Shown: positions 9,781 through 19,526, numbered from the stretch's first letter. The stretch: 64,000 bases of DNA from Vibrio sp. HA2012 (GCF_002812955.1 NZ_PFXK01000007.1:180227-244226), one strand, 5' to 3'. The notes: a model not told the origin generated them from the sequence alone. Program-made: numbers and translations.

Positions 9781-11121
9781 TTACTCATAGGATTTAACGA
9801 CATTCCGTCCTGAATTCTTCGCCAGATATAATGCCTTATCAGCATTATCCAAAAGTTCCCCAAAGGACGTTTGTTCGGTTAATGTGGCAAGTCCGACACT
9901 CACCGTTAACAGCACACTTTTCCTGTCTATATCCAGTGGTGTTGAACTAAGAGCGTTCCGTATACGCTCTCCTAATTCCATGCCTTTTTCCTGAGAGACT
10001 CCCGACAGAACAACAGCAAATTCTTCACCACCAATGCGCCCAAAGACATCCGTTCCCCGAACATTTTTCTGACAAATCTGTGTAAAGTGTTTTAATGCAG
10101 CATCACCCACTGCATGACCATAAGTATCGTTCACAGACTTAAAGTGATCCAAATCGAAGACCAGTACTGACATCGGCTGTTTTTGCAGTACCTGTATCTG
10201 AAACTCTTTCTTTCCCAGTTCCATGAAATACCGCCGATTGGCTGAATTCGTTAATGAATCAGTCGTTGCTGCAGTGAATAGCTTTTCCTGATACAGGGCA
10301 ATATCACGAAAATCTTTATTCAGTAACAGCCGGGCTAATACAACCGTGATCACCAGAAAAGCAAACATAATGATGATCATATAAGGAGCGATCTGACTTG
10401 TTATACGAGGAGTATACCAATAAAGATAACCGACAGATTTCCCTGCTGACGTAACGCCGTACAATGCCATTGAGTCATCATATTTTCCCCCGGAATCTAA
10501 AGATAAATCCGGCAATCGGTATCGCTCAGACAAAGTAGAGAGATAATACCCGTTGAGCTCCTTTGCCAGAATCAGATAAGAACCATCTACAATATCACCG
10601 GTTTCTTCATCCCTGAATGGTTCTGCAGACACAAGAAATATGTTTCCCTCAAATTCAGAAAAAAACGGTTGCTTCTGTTCGGTCAGATCTCCTTGCTGAA
10701 TCACGGTAAGCATTTCAAGCACAGAAGAGGATAAAACTGCTTGAGGAAAAATATCGTTATCATGACGCTTTGCCAATACCTCAACCCGCATATCACTTTT
10801 AATCACAGCGACATAGCTTAGATTATAAGTAGGTAATAAATAATCTTGATAGGTATCTTTTATCCAGGATTGATCATGCCTTACCAAAGTATAATCATAA
10901 GCATCGTTCCAGAATGAGTACTCCACGTTGAGCTTCTGTAACTGGTCTTTCTCAATCGCAAAAGCAATATCTATACGACTGTGCACATCATCAATGGATT
11001 TATCATCCAACACAGTCAGAAAATAGACAATTAAACCAGCAATCAACACGATCATCGTGATAATCAACCACGTGACAGCAGATATCACTGAATTAATAGT
11101 GAAATACCTTTGTCTTAGCAC
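9781..11121 (-). CDS. Membrane diguanylate cyclase with CHASE4-like sensor
   Basis: A 446-residue protein predicted to make c-di-GMP. One transmembrane helix at about residues 15-37, an extracytoplasmic domain of ~200 residues with the YSFWNDAYDYT signature of CHASE4, a second helix at about 245-267, then a GGDEF domain. The active-site motif is intact (GGEEF, residues 364-368) and the inhibitory RxxD site is present (R355-D358). It stands alone, with no adjacent phosphodiesterase or effector, so its target pathway is unknown. It is unrelated in sensor type to the second cyclase at 43246-44916. Confidence 0.88.
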   Translation of the reverse strand: MLRQRYFTINSVISAVTWLIITMIVLIAGLIVYFLTVLDDKSIDDVHSRIDIAFAIEKDQLQKLNVEYSFWNDAYDYTLVRHDQSWIKDTYQDYLLPTYNLSYVAVIKSDMRVEVLAKRHDNDIFPQAVLSSSVLEMLTVIQQGDLTEQKQPFFSEFEGNIFLVSAEPFRDEETGDIVDGSYLILAKELNGYYLSTLSERYRLPDLSLDSGGKYDDSMALYGVTSAGKSVGYLYWYTPRITSQIAPYMIIIMFAFLVITVVLARLLLNKDFRDIALYQEKLFTAATTDSLTNSANRRYFMELGKKEFQIQVLQKQPMSVLVFDLDHFKSVNDTYGHAVGDAALKHFTQICQKNVRGTDVFGRIGGEEFAVVLSGVSQEKGMELGERIRNALSSTPLDIDRKSVLLTVSVGLATLTEQTSFGELLDNADKALYLAKNSGRNVVKSYE

Positions 11122-11177
11122 TCTATAAGGATCTCCGGATGTGTAACATACCTGTTTATTATAGAGCTAAGTACAAC

Positions 11178-11951
11178 TTACAACCACCCAACAAACCAGT
11201 CCTGATGCTGTTGCCATAAGAGTTTAATCGCCATTGCCATCGACATGACAATGACGAGCGGACGAATCCACTTTTGCCCTTTCGTAATCACCACTTTCGC
11301 GCCCATTCTCGCCCCCAGAAATTGTCCAGCAGCCATGATCAGACCTACCTTCCAGACAGGGAGACCTGCAATGATAAAAAAGGTTAATGCTGAAATATTT
11401 GAAGTAAAATTCAGCACCTTAGTTCTGGCGGTTGCTTCAACAATAGAAAGTCCGCCAAGTGCAATAAAACATAACGTGAACAGGGAGCCGGTTCCCGGAC
11501 CAAAAAAACCATCATAAAAACCGATACAAAATCCAACGGTTACTGAGAATATCATCTCAGACACCTTGGCTTCACCTGAAGTAGTCGATGGACAGCATAA
11601 GAAATACAAAGAAATACCAATCAGAAGCAGCGGAATTAAACTGGTTAATACTGTAGCATCAATCCGCTGAACCAATTCTGCTCCTGCAGCTGCATCACTG
11701 AACGTAAATATGATGGCGAGCCGGAGTTGCCTTAGTGACACCATGCCAGCACGAACAAAATAAAGACTCGCAGAAAAACTACCAAATGCTCCCTGTAATT
11801 TATTGGTAGCCAATGCCTGAGCCGGTGGTATACCCGCTGCTAATAACGCAGGTACGGTTAACAGACCACCACCACCCGCAATCGCATCAATAAATCCGGC
11901 TATTCCAGCAGCGAAAAAGAGTAACCCCAGAATTTCTATAGAAATATCCAT
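11178..11951 (-). CDS. TSUP family permease (TauE/SafE, YfcA-like)
   Basis: A 257-residue inner-membrane protein with about eight hydrophobic segments. The IDAIAGGGGLLTVPALL N-terminal half-repeat and the FYDGFFGPGTGSL second half-repeat are the diagnostic paired motifs of the TauE/SafE (TSUP) family, which moves sulfur-containing organic anions or sulfite. The substrate cannot be assigned. It is divergently arranged with the LysR regulator at 12059, 107 bases away, and that regulator may control it. Confidence 0.85.
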   Translation of the reverse strand: MDISIEILGLLFFAAGIAGFIDAIAGGGGLLTVPALLAAGIPPAQALATNKLQGAFGSFSASLYFVRAGMVSLRQLRLAIIFTFSDAAAGAELVQRIDATVLTSLIPLLLIGISLYFLCCPSTTSGEAKVSEMIFSVTVGFCIGFYDGFFGPGTGSLFTLCFIALGGLSIVEATARTKVLNFTSNISALTFFIIAGLPVWKVGLIMAAGQFLGARMGAKVVITKGQKWIRPLVIVMSMAMAIKLLWQQHQDWFVGWL

Positions 11952-12058
11952 GATGAGAATCCCTACTCATTGTTAATATCCCTGCGACTTTACAACCTGA
12001 TTATTTATCGGTAAAACGATAAATATCGCCACTTAGGTCCCATATAATTGAGGCTAAA

Positions 12059-12928
12059 ATGATCACCGAATTAAAGACTTTTCTCGCTGTTGCCAAATAC
12101 AAAAGCTTTGCTAAAGCCGGTGAACATATCGGATTGAGCCAGTCAGCGGTGAGTGCTCAGATGCAGAGGCTGGAGCAGGCTCTTAGCAGAACATTGTTTG
12201 ATAGAGGACCAAAGTCTATTTGGCTAAACGATGCAGGATGGCTGCTGATCCCTGAGGCAGAATCCATCATTCGGCAGTGGTCTAAAATAAGAGATGAATC
12301 GGTGAAAGACACCGGCACATTGAGGATCGGCTCCATACACTCCGTTCAGACGTCTTTTGTTACACCGGCTATCACCCGGTTTATTCACCAGTTTCCGCAG
12401 TGGAAAATACAGGTCATTCCGGATATATCCATTAGCTTACTGTCAAAAATAGAAGCGGGTGAGCTGGATGCCGCTATCTTAATCAAACCCAGCTTTGCCC
12501 TACCAGAACATCTGATCTGGAAATCGATATCCGAAGAACCCTTCTGCCTTATCGTTCCCGGAGAAACAGACTCAGAAGCATGGAAAAGCTATCTGCAGAC
12601 CTTCCCTTTTATCCGATATTACAAAGGATCTTTTGGCGGAAGAATTGTGGATACCTTTTTAAATAAACACGATATTCCGGTTCAGGAAGTCATCGAAATC
12701 GATGACATTCAAAGTATGGTGGATTTGGTCAGACGCGGTCACGGTGTGGCTTTAGTCCCCTGGCCACATGACACACCGGAAGGATGTACATGCATATCAC
12801 TCGGACAACTCACGTTCTACAGAGAAATCGGTATCGTTTTTCCCCGTCAGTCCCCCAAAAGAACGCATGTTGACTGTTTTGTCAGTTCAATAACCAATAT
12901 AACCACAAGATTTAAACAGAGCAAATAA
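12059..12928 (+). CDS. LysR family transcriptional regulator
   Basis: A 289-residue regulator. The N-terminal winged helix-turn-helix (TELKTFLAVAKYKSFAKAGE) is followed by a LysR substrate-binding domain starting near residue 80 (GTLRIGSIHSVQ). It is transcribed away from the TSUP permease across a 107-base gap, the usual geometry for a LysR protein and its target. No effector can be inferred. The stop codon abuts the convergent AraC gene with no spacer. Confidence 0.88.
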   Translation: MITELKTFLAVAKYKSFAKAGEHIGLSQSAVSAQMQRLEQALSRTLFDRGPKSIWLNDAGWLLIPEAESIIRQWSKIRDESVKDTGTLRIGSIHSVQTSFVTPAITRFIHQFPQWKIQVIPDISISLLSKIEAGELDAAILIKPSFALPEHLIWKSISEEPFCLIVPGETDSEAWKSYLQTFPFIRYYKGSFGGRIVDTFLNKHDIPVQEVIEIDDIQSMVDLVRRGHGVALVPWPHDTPEGCTCISLGQLTFYREIGIVFPRQSPKRTHVDCFVSSITNITTRFKQSK

Positions 12929-13735
12929 TTACCGATATTCAGAAGGGGATTTGCTGGTAAAACGTTTGAACTTGGTACTGAAATAGTTGCTGTCTTTATA
13001 ACCAATCTGAAAAGCGATGTCAGTGATAGAAAGATCGGAATAAAGCAGCAGATTCATTGCATTATTGATACGAACCCGGTGCACGTAGTTGTTAAATGAC
13101 AGGTTAGTCATTTGCTTGATTCGTCGACTCAAGGTTCGGGAGGAGACATCAAACTGCTCCGCAATGGTGCTGGAGCATAATTCTTCCGCATAGTGGGTCT
13201 GGATCCAGTCAATGATCCGCAGCATACAGTTATCCACATCGTGCCCTGAAGCAGCAGATAAGCGCCCGCGTGACAACTCAATAACCAACTGCTGAAACAG
13301 AGCTTCAGTCATCAGATACGATTCCATGCTTTGTATACCGGATTCCTGCTCTATCTGTGCCAGTATACTATCCACCCGCTTCATTGAATCGGTGGAAATA
13401 TACCAACTGCAGGGATCTTCCTGCTCCGTTGGCAGTACCTGCTTCAATAAAGGAGAATACGTCATCCGGTTTTTCTTAAACAGAATGTTAGTCAGGTGCA
13501 GATTATCAGCCTGCTCATAAAGATGCCTATCTTTCGGAGAAATATAACAAATATAGTTCTGAGCCAGATTAGTCGGAATGTCATTAACGATATGCTGCCC
13601 GGCACCTTTGGTCACAATGATCAACTCATGAAAATCATGGGTGTGTTCCGGATAATCCTGTTGCGGAGCACGAATCTCAGAACAGACCGTAGCGTCAGAA
13701 CTTTTGAAAAACTCATCACAGGTTAAATGAAACAT
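12929..13735 (-). CDS. AraC family regulator, RhaS/RhaR-like
   Basis: A 268-residue protein with an N-terminal cupin sensor (EHTHDFHELIIVTKGAG, residues ~31-47) and a C-terminal pair of AraC helix-turn-helix motifs (DISFQIGYKDSNYFSTKFKR-like end). The cupin motif and length resemble the L-rhamnose regulators RhaR and RhaS. It sits directly beside a GH105 hydrolase and TRAP transporter predicted to handle rhamnose-linked unsaturated uronates, so a rhamnose-type effector is plausible. No rhamnose catabolic genes are present in the window. Confidence 0.8.
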   Translation of the reverse strand: MFHLTCDEFFKSSDATVCSEIRAPQQDYPEHTHDFHELIIVTKGAGQHIVNDIPTNLAQNYICYISPKDRHLYEQADNLHLTNILFKKNRMTYSPLLKQVLPTEQEDPCSWYISTDSMKRVDSILAQIEQESGIQSMESYLMTEALFQQLVIELSRGRLSAASGHDVDNCMLRIIDWIQTHYAEELCSSTIAEQFDVSSRTLSRRIKQMTNLSFNNYVHRVRINNAMNLLLYSDLSITDIAFQIGYKDSNYFSTKFKRFTSKSPSEYR

Positions 13736-13882
13736 GGTTTTATTCCTTTTATCTTCAAGGAGAGATTATTGAAACAAACAGATAAAAACCGTGATGAAAT
13801 CCGCAAATATAGCGATACAAACAGTGAAAACCAGCAAACGTGATCCTGCTTAAACATTCTTCTAGATAAAAATTTCAGGATA

Positions 13883-13912
13883 AAAAAAGAGGGAATCATC
13901 CCTCTTTTTTAC
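13883..13912. terminator. Bidirectional-looking terminator after the GH105/TRAP operon
   Basis: Stem AAAAAAGAGGG / CCCTCTTTTTT with loop AATCAT. On the minus strand it lies 30 bases after the GH105 stop and would end the dctPQM-GH105 transcript; on the plus strand it also carries a T tail. Confidence 0.8.
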
Positions 13913-13939
13913 TGTTCAGAATTGAATGTAAATACTCAC

Positions 13940-15082
13940 TTACAGATAAGTTCTGAGATACTCAGACAAACACAGAATAGCCATTGCCTGTCCATACGGC
14001 ATTGATGTTAATGGGATCTGCCGATAGTAATCCAGATCACTCCCCATTGCCGTTCCGAAAGACACATTGATCAGCTCACCCGATTCATTAATGAAATCAC
14101 CAATCAAAGCATCGACAGCCTTATAAGCCATCTCTGCATACTCTTCACTGATATAACGTTTACGTACCGCTTTAAGAATACCGTAGGCAAAACCAGCCGT
14201 TGCAGATGCCTCAACATAAGAACTTTCGTCATCCAGCAAAGTGCACCATAAACCGCTTGGCTGCTGATATTTAGCCAGTGCTTCCACCTGGCGGTTTAAA
14301 ATATGTACCAGATGACGGCGATAAGCATCGTGCTCCGGCAGATCCAAAAGCTCAAGAAAATCCGGGAGAACAATCGTCACCCAGCTATTACCGCGGGCCC
14401 AGCGGGCATCAGCAAAGTTATGCTTGCCATCAAATGTCCAGCCATGGAACCAGACTCCGGTTTCTCTGTCCATCAGGTACTGAATATGGGTCAGAAACTG
14501 GTATTTAGCTTCTTCCACATACTCAGGACGGTTCAGCAACAGACCAATTTTAGTTAGTGGCATCACACTCATCATCAGGGTGTCATCCCACATCTGTTCT
14601 GTATTTTCACTGTTATATACGATGTGCTGAATACCACCACTCTGGGTTTTAGGCATCTGATACATAACATAATCAGCCCAGGTTTCCAGATACGGGATCA
14701 GAGACTGATCTTTTGTCTCCTCATATCGATACGCCAGTGTCAGGAACGGACAGACGGTATTCACGTTCTTTGTCGCCTGCTCTTCCGCAAAACGGTCTTC
14801 AAACCACTCATCAATAATGTTGAGTACATTATGATCATTGGTCTGCTGATAATATTTGTACATGCCATACAGACCAATACCGTGGGTCCACTCCCAGCCA
14901 GCCCAGCCTTTAGTGTCAATGGTACGTCCGTCATCCAGATGCAGCAGGAATTCACCCGTCGTATCCTGAATATTAATCAGGTTATCGATCAGTTGGGTTA
15001 TTTTATCCACGACAACACGGCGTGGGTGAGCACGCTCAACCCGGCGCAGTAACGGACTGTGTTTTACAGGAAATACTTTCAT
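13940..15082 (-). CDS. Glycoside hydrolase GH105/GH88 family, unsaturated rhamnogalacturonyl hydrolase-like
   Basis: A 380-residue protein with no signal peptide, so cytoplasmic. It resembles the (alpha/alpha)6-barrel YteR/YesR hydrolases that add water to the 4,5-double bond of the unsaturated uronic acid left by polysaccharide lyases, releasing 5-keto-4-deoxyuronate plus the attached sugar. Visible family landmarks are GWEWTHGIGLYGMYKYY, the Asp pair in EQMWDDTLMM (likely catalytic region) and the substrate loop DARWARGNSW. It is the last gene of the TRAP transporter operon, so its substrate is probably imported intact. The exact disaccharide is inferred. Confidence 0.85.
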   Translation of the reverse strand: MKVFPVKHSPLLRRVERAHPRRVVVDKITQLIDNLINIQDTTGEFLLHLDDGRTIDTKGWAGWEWTHGIGLYGMYKYYQQTNDHNVLNIIDEWFEDRFAEEQATKNVNTVCPFLTLAYRYEETKDQSLIPYLETWADYVMYQMPKTQSGGIQHIVYNSENTEQMWDDTLMMSVMPLTKIGLLLNRPEYVEEAKYQFLTHIQYLMDRETGVWFHGWTFDGKHNFADARWARGNSWVTIVLPDFLELLDLPEHDAYRRHLVHILNRQVEALAKYQQPSGLWCTLLDDESSYVEASATAGFAYGILKAVRKRYISEEYAEMAYKAVDALIGDFINESGELINVSFGTAMGSDLDYYRQIPLTSMPYGQAMAILCLSEYLRTYL

Positions 15083-15100
15083 AACATCCTCGGAATTCGA

Positions 15101-16408
15101 TTACATCACGCCAAGCAGTCTTGGCAAAAATAGGGTTAAATCAGGAATATAAGTAATAAGCAGCAATACAGAGATAATAGCCAGATAGAAAGGCATTAGC
15201 GGTTTCACCAGATGCTCAACCTGTACCTGCCCGACACTGGCTCCCACATACAGCCCGCTTCCGACCGGTGGAGTAATGGTACCTATAGCCAGGTTATAGA
15301 CCATCAGGATGCCGAAATGCACTGGATCCACACCGACCTTCTGTACGATAGGCAGCAGAATCGGGGTGAAAATCAGGATCGCAGGGCCGATATCCATAAA
15401 GGCTCCCACCACCAGTAAGAAGATGGTGATCACCAGCATGATCATTTGCGGGCTTTCGGAGATGCCCAGAATCATCTTACTCAGTGCGGCTGGAATACCT
15501 GTCATCGACATCGCAAAAGACATTGCCGATGAGGTTGCCAGCAGGAACATGATCACACCTGTCATCACAAAGGTCTGGATAAGAATACGTGGGATATCAG
15601 ACCATTTCAGCGTCTTATATAAAAACAGGGTAAGATACACAGTATAAACTACAGCAACCGCAGAAGCTTCAACCGCCGTAAAAATCCCCTGAACAATACC
15701 ACCGACAATAATTACCACCAGCAGCAGGCTCGGAATAGCATCACGGGTTACCTGCAGAGCCATCCCTTTTTGCAGAGAGAAGAAGTTGGTGTAGTTATTG
15801 CGTTTCGCCACTACGTAAGTAACCAGCATACAACCAAAACCCCACAAGCTGCCGGCAATCAGTCCTCCGGCGAACAGAGCGGCAATTGAAGTACCTCCGC
15901 TGGCCAACGCATACAAAATAAATGCGGTTGTCGGCGGAATCAGCATCCCGGTAGGTGCAGAAGCAATATTTACTGCAGAAGCGAAGTTACGGTTATACCC
16001 TTCTTTGGCACTCATCGGGATCATTACCCCACCAATAGACGTTGAGGCCGCAATCGCTGAACCGGAAACGGCACCAAACATCATATTACCGGCAATATTG
16101 GTATAAGACAGAGAGCCAGGGATCCGGCCGGTAAACAGTTTGGCAAAATTCACCAAGCGTGTGGCAATACCGCCGTTATTCATGATCACTCCGGACAGAA
16201 TAAAGAAAGGCACGGCCAACAGAGCAAAGCTGTCCAGACTGGAAAACATTTTTTGCGCTGTGGTAAACATAGCGATATCAAACGGCAGCACCAGCATAAT
16301 GGTCGCACCGGAAGCGATAACAATACACAGCCCGATAGATGTTCCGGCTACCAATAGCAGGATAAAAATGCCGACCAGCATGCTGGCAGCGAAAATGGGA
16401 TCAATCAT
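15101..16408 (-). CDS. TRAP transporter large membrane subunit, DctM family
   Basis: A 435-residue inner-membrane protein with about 12 hydrophobic helices, the sodium-coupled translocation subunit of a tripartite ATP-independent periplasmic transporter. PFFILSGVIMNNGGIATRLV and GAVSGSAIAASTSIGGVMIP are characteristic DctM segments. TAGGAGG precedes the ATG. It overlaps the dctQ stop by eight bases, indicating translational coupling. The partner subunits are immediately upstream. Confidence 0.93.
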   Translation of the reverse strand: MIDPIFAASMLVGIFILLLVAGTSIGLCIVIASGATIMLVLPFDIAMFTTAQKMFSSLDSFALLAVPFFILSGVIMNNGGIATRLVNFAKLFTGRIPGSLSYTNIAGNMMFGAVSGSAIAASTSIGGVMIPMSAKEGYNRNFASAVNIASAPTGMLIPPTTAFILYALASGGTSIAALFAGGLIAGSLWGFGCMLVTYVVAKRNNYTNFFSLQKGMALQVTRDAIPSLLLVVIIVGGIVQGIFTAVEASAVAVVYTVYLTLFLYKTLKWSDIPRILIQTFVMTGVIMFLLATSSAMSFAMSMTGIPAALSKMILGISESPQMIMLVITIFLLVVGAFMDIGPAILIFTPILLPIVQKVGVDPVHFGILMVYNLAIGTITPPVGSGLYVGASVGQVQVEHLVKPLMPFYLAIISVLLLITYIPDLTLFLPRLLGVM

Positions 16409-16916
16409 ACTGACCTCCTACCATATTGACGTCTTTATGTTTCATGGCACATATTTCTTTCACCATATCGGTGATATTCAACAGGGAATAGATAATAGTA
16501 ATCACACCGGACAACGGCAGTGCGTAGTAAACCTTACCCATAGAGAGGTGTAGCACCGGGGAGATCTGCATCATGGCATTGGAAGAAACCTTCCATCCAC
16601 CGATAATAAGAATGTAAACAGAAAAGAAAATGAACACGACCTGAATGGTAATATTCCAGTATTCAACCAACTGTGGCGGACACTTATTCAGGAACAGGGT
16701 CAGGCTGATATGTTCACGTTTACCGGCCACATAAGCCAGCCCGATAACGGACAGCCAAACCAGAGAGAAACGAAGAAATTCTTCAGAAAAGGTGCTGGGA
16801 GCATTGAAGACATAGCGGCTGATCACCTGCCAGCAAGCCACTAAAACCATAATGCCGATTAACCCACAGCAAAAGACTTCAATGACGGTATTCAGCCACT
16901 TGCGAATCGTGTTCAT
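16401..16916 (-). CDS. TRAP transporter small membrane subunit, DctQ family
   Basis: A 171-residue protein with four hydrophobic helices, matching the DctQ subunit that packs against DctM. The start is set at the ATG at 16916 (MNTIRKWLN) because GAGG lies upstream and homologues begin there; the frame stays open to 16970 without support. SEEFLRFSLVWLSVIGLAY is the conserved DctQ core. It lies between the binding-protein gene and dctM in one operon. Confidence 0.9.
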   Translation of the reverse strand: MNTIRKWLNTVIEVFCCGLIGIMVLVACWQVISRYVFNAPSTFSEEFLRFSLVWLSVIGLAYVAGKREHISLTLFLNKCPPQLVEYWNITIQVVFIFFSVYILIIGGWKVSSNAMMQISPVLHLSMGKVYYALPLSGVITIIYSLLNITDMVKEICAMKHKDVNMVGGQYD

Positions 16917-16973
16917 AATATCCTCGATATCACATAGAAATGGGAGAGGTTCCCCCCTCCCGGACAACAAAAT

Positions 16974-17963
16974 TTATTGACTAACCTGACTGATTTTCTG
17001 ATACAGCTGATAAACCTGTGGTTTACTTTTCAGATTGTCATAGATAGGTTGTACTGCTGCTTTGAACGGTGCTTTATCGATCTCATAGAACTCCACACCA
17101 AACTGAGAGCGGGCCATTTCGCGGGTCTTATCCATTTCCGCTTTCCATGCCTGTTTTTCAACCTGAACCGATTCATCGATCGCTTCCTGCAGCGCTTTCA
17201 TCTGATCCGGAGTCAGTTTCTGTTTGGTCAGGTTACTCATCACCACTATATCCGGAATACGGGTATGCATATCGTAGGTATAATATTTAGCCACCTCACC
17301 ATGACGCGCTATTGTCAGAGCGAATTCATTATTTTCTGCACCATCCAGAATGCCCTGTTGCAAAGAGGTGTAGACCTCGGCCTGACTCATCGCAATGGGT
17401 GATGCACCCAGCAGTTTCATTGTCTGAATAGAGGTATCACTTTGCATTACCCGGATTTTCTTGCCTTTTAGATCCGCCAGAGATTTCACCGGTCCTTCGG
17501 ACATATAGAAATTACGTGCGCCAGAGTCATACCACGCCACGCCGGAGAATCCCTGCGCCGCTGTCGAACTATAGACGGTTTTCATCACTTCCGGGTTATC
17601 CATCACCTTGTAGAAGGTTTGCTCACTATCAAACAGGTAAGGCAGGGAGAACACACCATAAAGAGGAGAAAAACTTTCCAGCAGACCGGAAGACACTTTC
17701 GTAATATCAATCGCTCCGACCTGAGCCATTTCCACCAGCTCACGTTCACCGCCCAACTGACTGTCCGGGAAGTACTGAATTTTCACGTCACCATTGGTCT
17801 TTTTCTCAACCGCCTGACCGATATACTGCAGTGCGTCTTTAACTGGCTGACTGTTTTCGGCATAAGCTAATTTCAGAATGGTTTCCGCATAAGCCGTATT
17901 TGCTAAAGGTAACAGCAGAGCGGAAGCAACTAACCACTTTACTGAGCTAAGGGGTTTAGACAT
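16974..17963 (-). CDS. TRAP transporter solute-binding protein, DctP family
   Basis: A 329-residue periplasmic binding protein. The start at 17963 is chosen because GGAGG precedes it and it opens a normal signal peptide (SALLLPLANTAYA, cleavage after AYA at about residue 25); the longer frame from 17978 is unlikely. The DctP fold is seen in LADLKGKKIRVMQSD and the conserved arginine there that binds the substrate carboxylate. As first gene of the operon with dctQM and GH105, it probably binds an unsaturated uronate-containing oligosaccharide or a uronate. Confidence 0.92.
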   Translation of the reverse strand: MSKPLSSVKWLVASALLLPLANTAYAETILKLAYAENSQPVKDALQYIGQAVEKKTNGDVKIQYFPDSQLGGERELVEMAQVGAIDITKVSSGLLESFSPLYGVFSLPYLFDSEQTFYKVMDNPEVMKTVYSSTAAQGFSGVAWYDSGARNFYMSEGPVKSLADLKGKKIRVMQSDTSIQTMKLLGASPIAMSQAEVYTSLQQGILDGAENNEFALTIARHGEVAKYYTYDMHTRIPDIVVMSNLTKQKLTPDQMKALQEAIDESVQVEKQAWKAEMDKTREMARSQFGVEFYEIDKAPFKAAVQPIYDNLKSKPQVYQLYQKISQVSQ

Positions 17964-18226
17964 AAATCCTCCAACCATATATTTGCAATGTTTCTGTTAT
18001 TGAATACTGACAATAATGTCAGTGGTCATGTTTGTAATCTTGAATTTTTCGACAGGGTTATACTGACACGAGCAGCAAACAGATACCTTTGCAATTTCGC
18101 CATTTCGCGGAGAAGTACGTCTGTTTTTTTATGCCAATACCGCAGAGACTCACAGTTTTGAAAAGTGGTTTTAAAAAGAAAATTTCACCGAACTAACAAG
18201 CAAACACGGAATCTCAGATACAAAAA
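17964..18226. other. Intergenic region upstream of the TRAP operon
   Basis: About 260 bases between the dctP start and the terminator of the kduD operon, both on the minus strand. It should hold the TRAP operon promoter. The only clear structure is an 18-base palindrome at 18006-18023 (listed separately). No coding frame was supported. Confidence 0.5.
18006..18023. promoter_or_regulatory. Palindromic operator candidate upstream of dctP
   Basis: ACTGACAATAATGTCAGT: two perfect 7-bp arms separated by four bases, 43 bases before the dctP start. It looks like a dimeric repressor site rather than the direct repeats used by AraC proteins. The cognate regulator is not identified. Confidence 0.4.
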
Positions 18227-18247
18227 AACCAGCCGAAGAGGCTGGTT
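18221..18247 (-). terminator. Intrinsic terminator of kduD-ygjV-rpiB operon
   Basis: Minus-strand stem AACCAGCC / GGCTGGTT with loop TCTTC, followed by seven T residues. It lies 30 bases after the stop of the RpiB-like gene. Confidence 0.9.
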
Positions 18248-18276
18248 CTGAACCGATCAATATAAGCGAACGCAAC

Positions 18277-18915
18277 TTAATCCAGTAATGTCCGAACGTA
18301 CTCAGCAATCTCGGGAACCTGACAGTTGCTGAAGAAACATTCCTGAAAACGGGCGCCTCCGACAGCCGTTTTTACCAAATCAGGGTCCAGCGCTTTCAGG
18401 GTATCCAGATAATTATCTTTTGCGACAGCCGCTTTAACCGTATTCAGGATTGCAGCATTACGCTGCTGAGGTTCCGCCCTTTCAATCGGGTAGCCCTGAC
18501 CGCGTTCTCCGGTAAAGGCTTTCTCAAACATATAGCGCACGTTCAACTCTCCTGCCCAGCCAAAACCTTTAGCAAACGCCAGCGCCAGTGCATTACCATT
18601 GTTGATCTGATTAAACAGGAAAGCATCCGATGGTTCCAGACAGTAACCACACACAACGCCCGGATGCAGGTTCAGAGACATCATTGCCCCCTGTCCTGTA
18701 CCACAACCAGCCACGACAAAATCAACCGCTTTTGAGTTCAGTAAAATGCTGGCCATAATCCCCAGATGGATATAGGTAAGATGATGATCATTCTCATCAC
18801 TCATTCCTACATTAAAAACATCGTGTCCCAGAGGCCCGGCTACAACGTTCAGTTCATTCAGCACCATAGCGTTTTTAGCTGCCTGGCTATTTTCCATCAT
18901 AAGTGCAATTTTCAT
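18277..18915 (-). CDS. RpiB/LacA/LacB family sugar isomerase, probable 5-keto-4-deoxyuronate isomerase
   Basis: A 212-residue protein of the ribose-5-phosphate isomerase B fold: the VVAGCGTGQGAMMSLN segment holds the conserved cysteine-containing catalytic loop. It is longer than canonical RpiB (about 150 residues). Its operon also carries kduD, and no kduI gene is present, so it probably performs the KduI step, converting 5-keto-4-deoxyuronate to 2,5-diketo-3-deoxygluconate, as the RpiB-fold DhuI enzymes of other bacteria do. The isomerase activity is an inference from context. GGAG precedes the ATG. Confidence 0.75.
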   Translation of the reverse strand: MKIALMMENSQAAKNAMVLNELNVVAGPLGHDVFNVGMSDENDHHLTYIHLGIMASILLNSKAVDFVVAGCGTGQGAMMSLNLHPGVVCGYCLEPSDAFLFNQINNGNALALAFAKGFGWAGELNVRYMFEKAFTGERGQGYPIERAEPQQRNAAILNTVKAAVAKDNYLDTLKALDPDLVKTAVGGARFQECFFSNCQVPEIAEYVRTLLD

Positions 18916-18984
18916 AGTTCAGTTCTCCTGCGGCACAAGCCGCAATACGTTCAATTATGTACGATAATGGTCTCTGAATATCGG

Positions 18985-19503
18985 CTAGACCTGTTCCGGC
19001 GTACACACCTTCTTATCCCGCAGCAAACGAAAAATTGTGAAGGTATTCATACTCATCACTGTCATCTCCAGTAATGTTCCGCCAATCGAGCCCACCAGAA
19101 TATTATTTGTCAGCCAGCAGGCTGCTCCGGCAAGAAAAGCAATTCGCATCGCGATCCCCTGCAGCATAAACATGGCATAAGTGCCTATCATGGTGCCCAG
19201 AATCGGCCACATATCCCACCAATGATCAGCCAGATAAATACCAGCCACAAAACCAAGGCTGATAAAGATTGCTGCGGCATACTTTGATGAGGTGTAGATG
19301 GAAGTCGCTGTCCTTGCCGCGGACAACCCGGCCGTACAGGCCGAGACCATTGAACCCAGTAAGACATAGTGAAGCAGATGGTTCAGATTAAAGATCAACA
19401 TGATCACTTTAAGCCGCCGATCATCTTTCTGGTAAAACGTGGATATACCAAGCCCCAGACTGACAAAACCTAATAACTGCGCCAGAGACAAATCTGCAAC
19501 CAT
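18985..19503 (-). CDS. ygjV: YgjV family inner-membrane protein
   Basis: A 172-residue protein with five or six hydrophobic helices, matching the YgjV family (E. coli YgjV is encoded near hexuronate genes). Function is unknown; its recurrent location in uronate loci suggests a part in uptake or export of these sugars or their breakdown products. It lies 23 bases after kduD and 69 bases before the RpiB-like gene, in one operon. Confidence 0.75.
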   Translation of the reverse strand: MVADLSLAQLLGFVSLGLGISTFYQKDDRRLKVIMLIFNLNHLLHYVLLGSMVSACTAGLSAARTATSIYTSSKYAAAIFISLGFVAGIYLADHWWDMWPILGTMIGTYAMFMLQGIAMRIAFLAGAACWLTNNILVGSIGGTLLEMTVMSMNTFTIFRLLRDKKVCTPEQV

Positions 19504-19526
19504 CTTTTCATTATCCTTTTCAGGAA

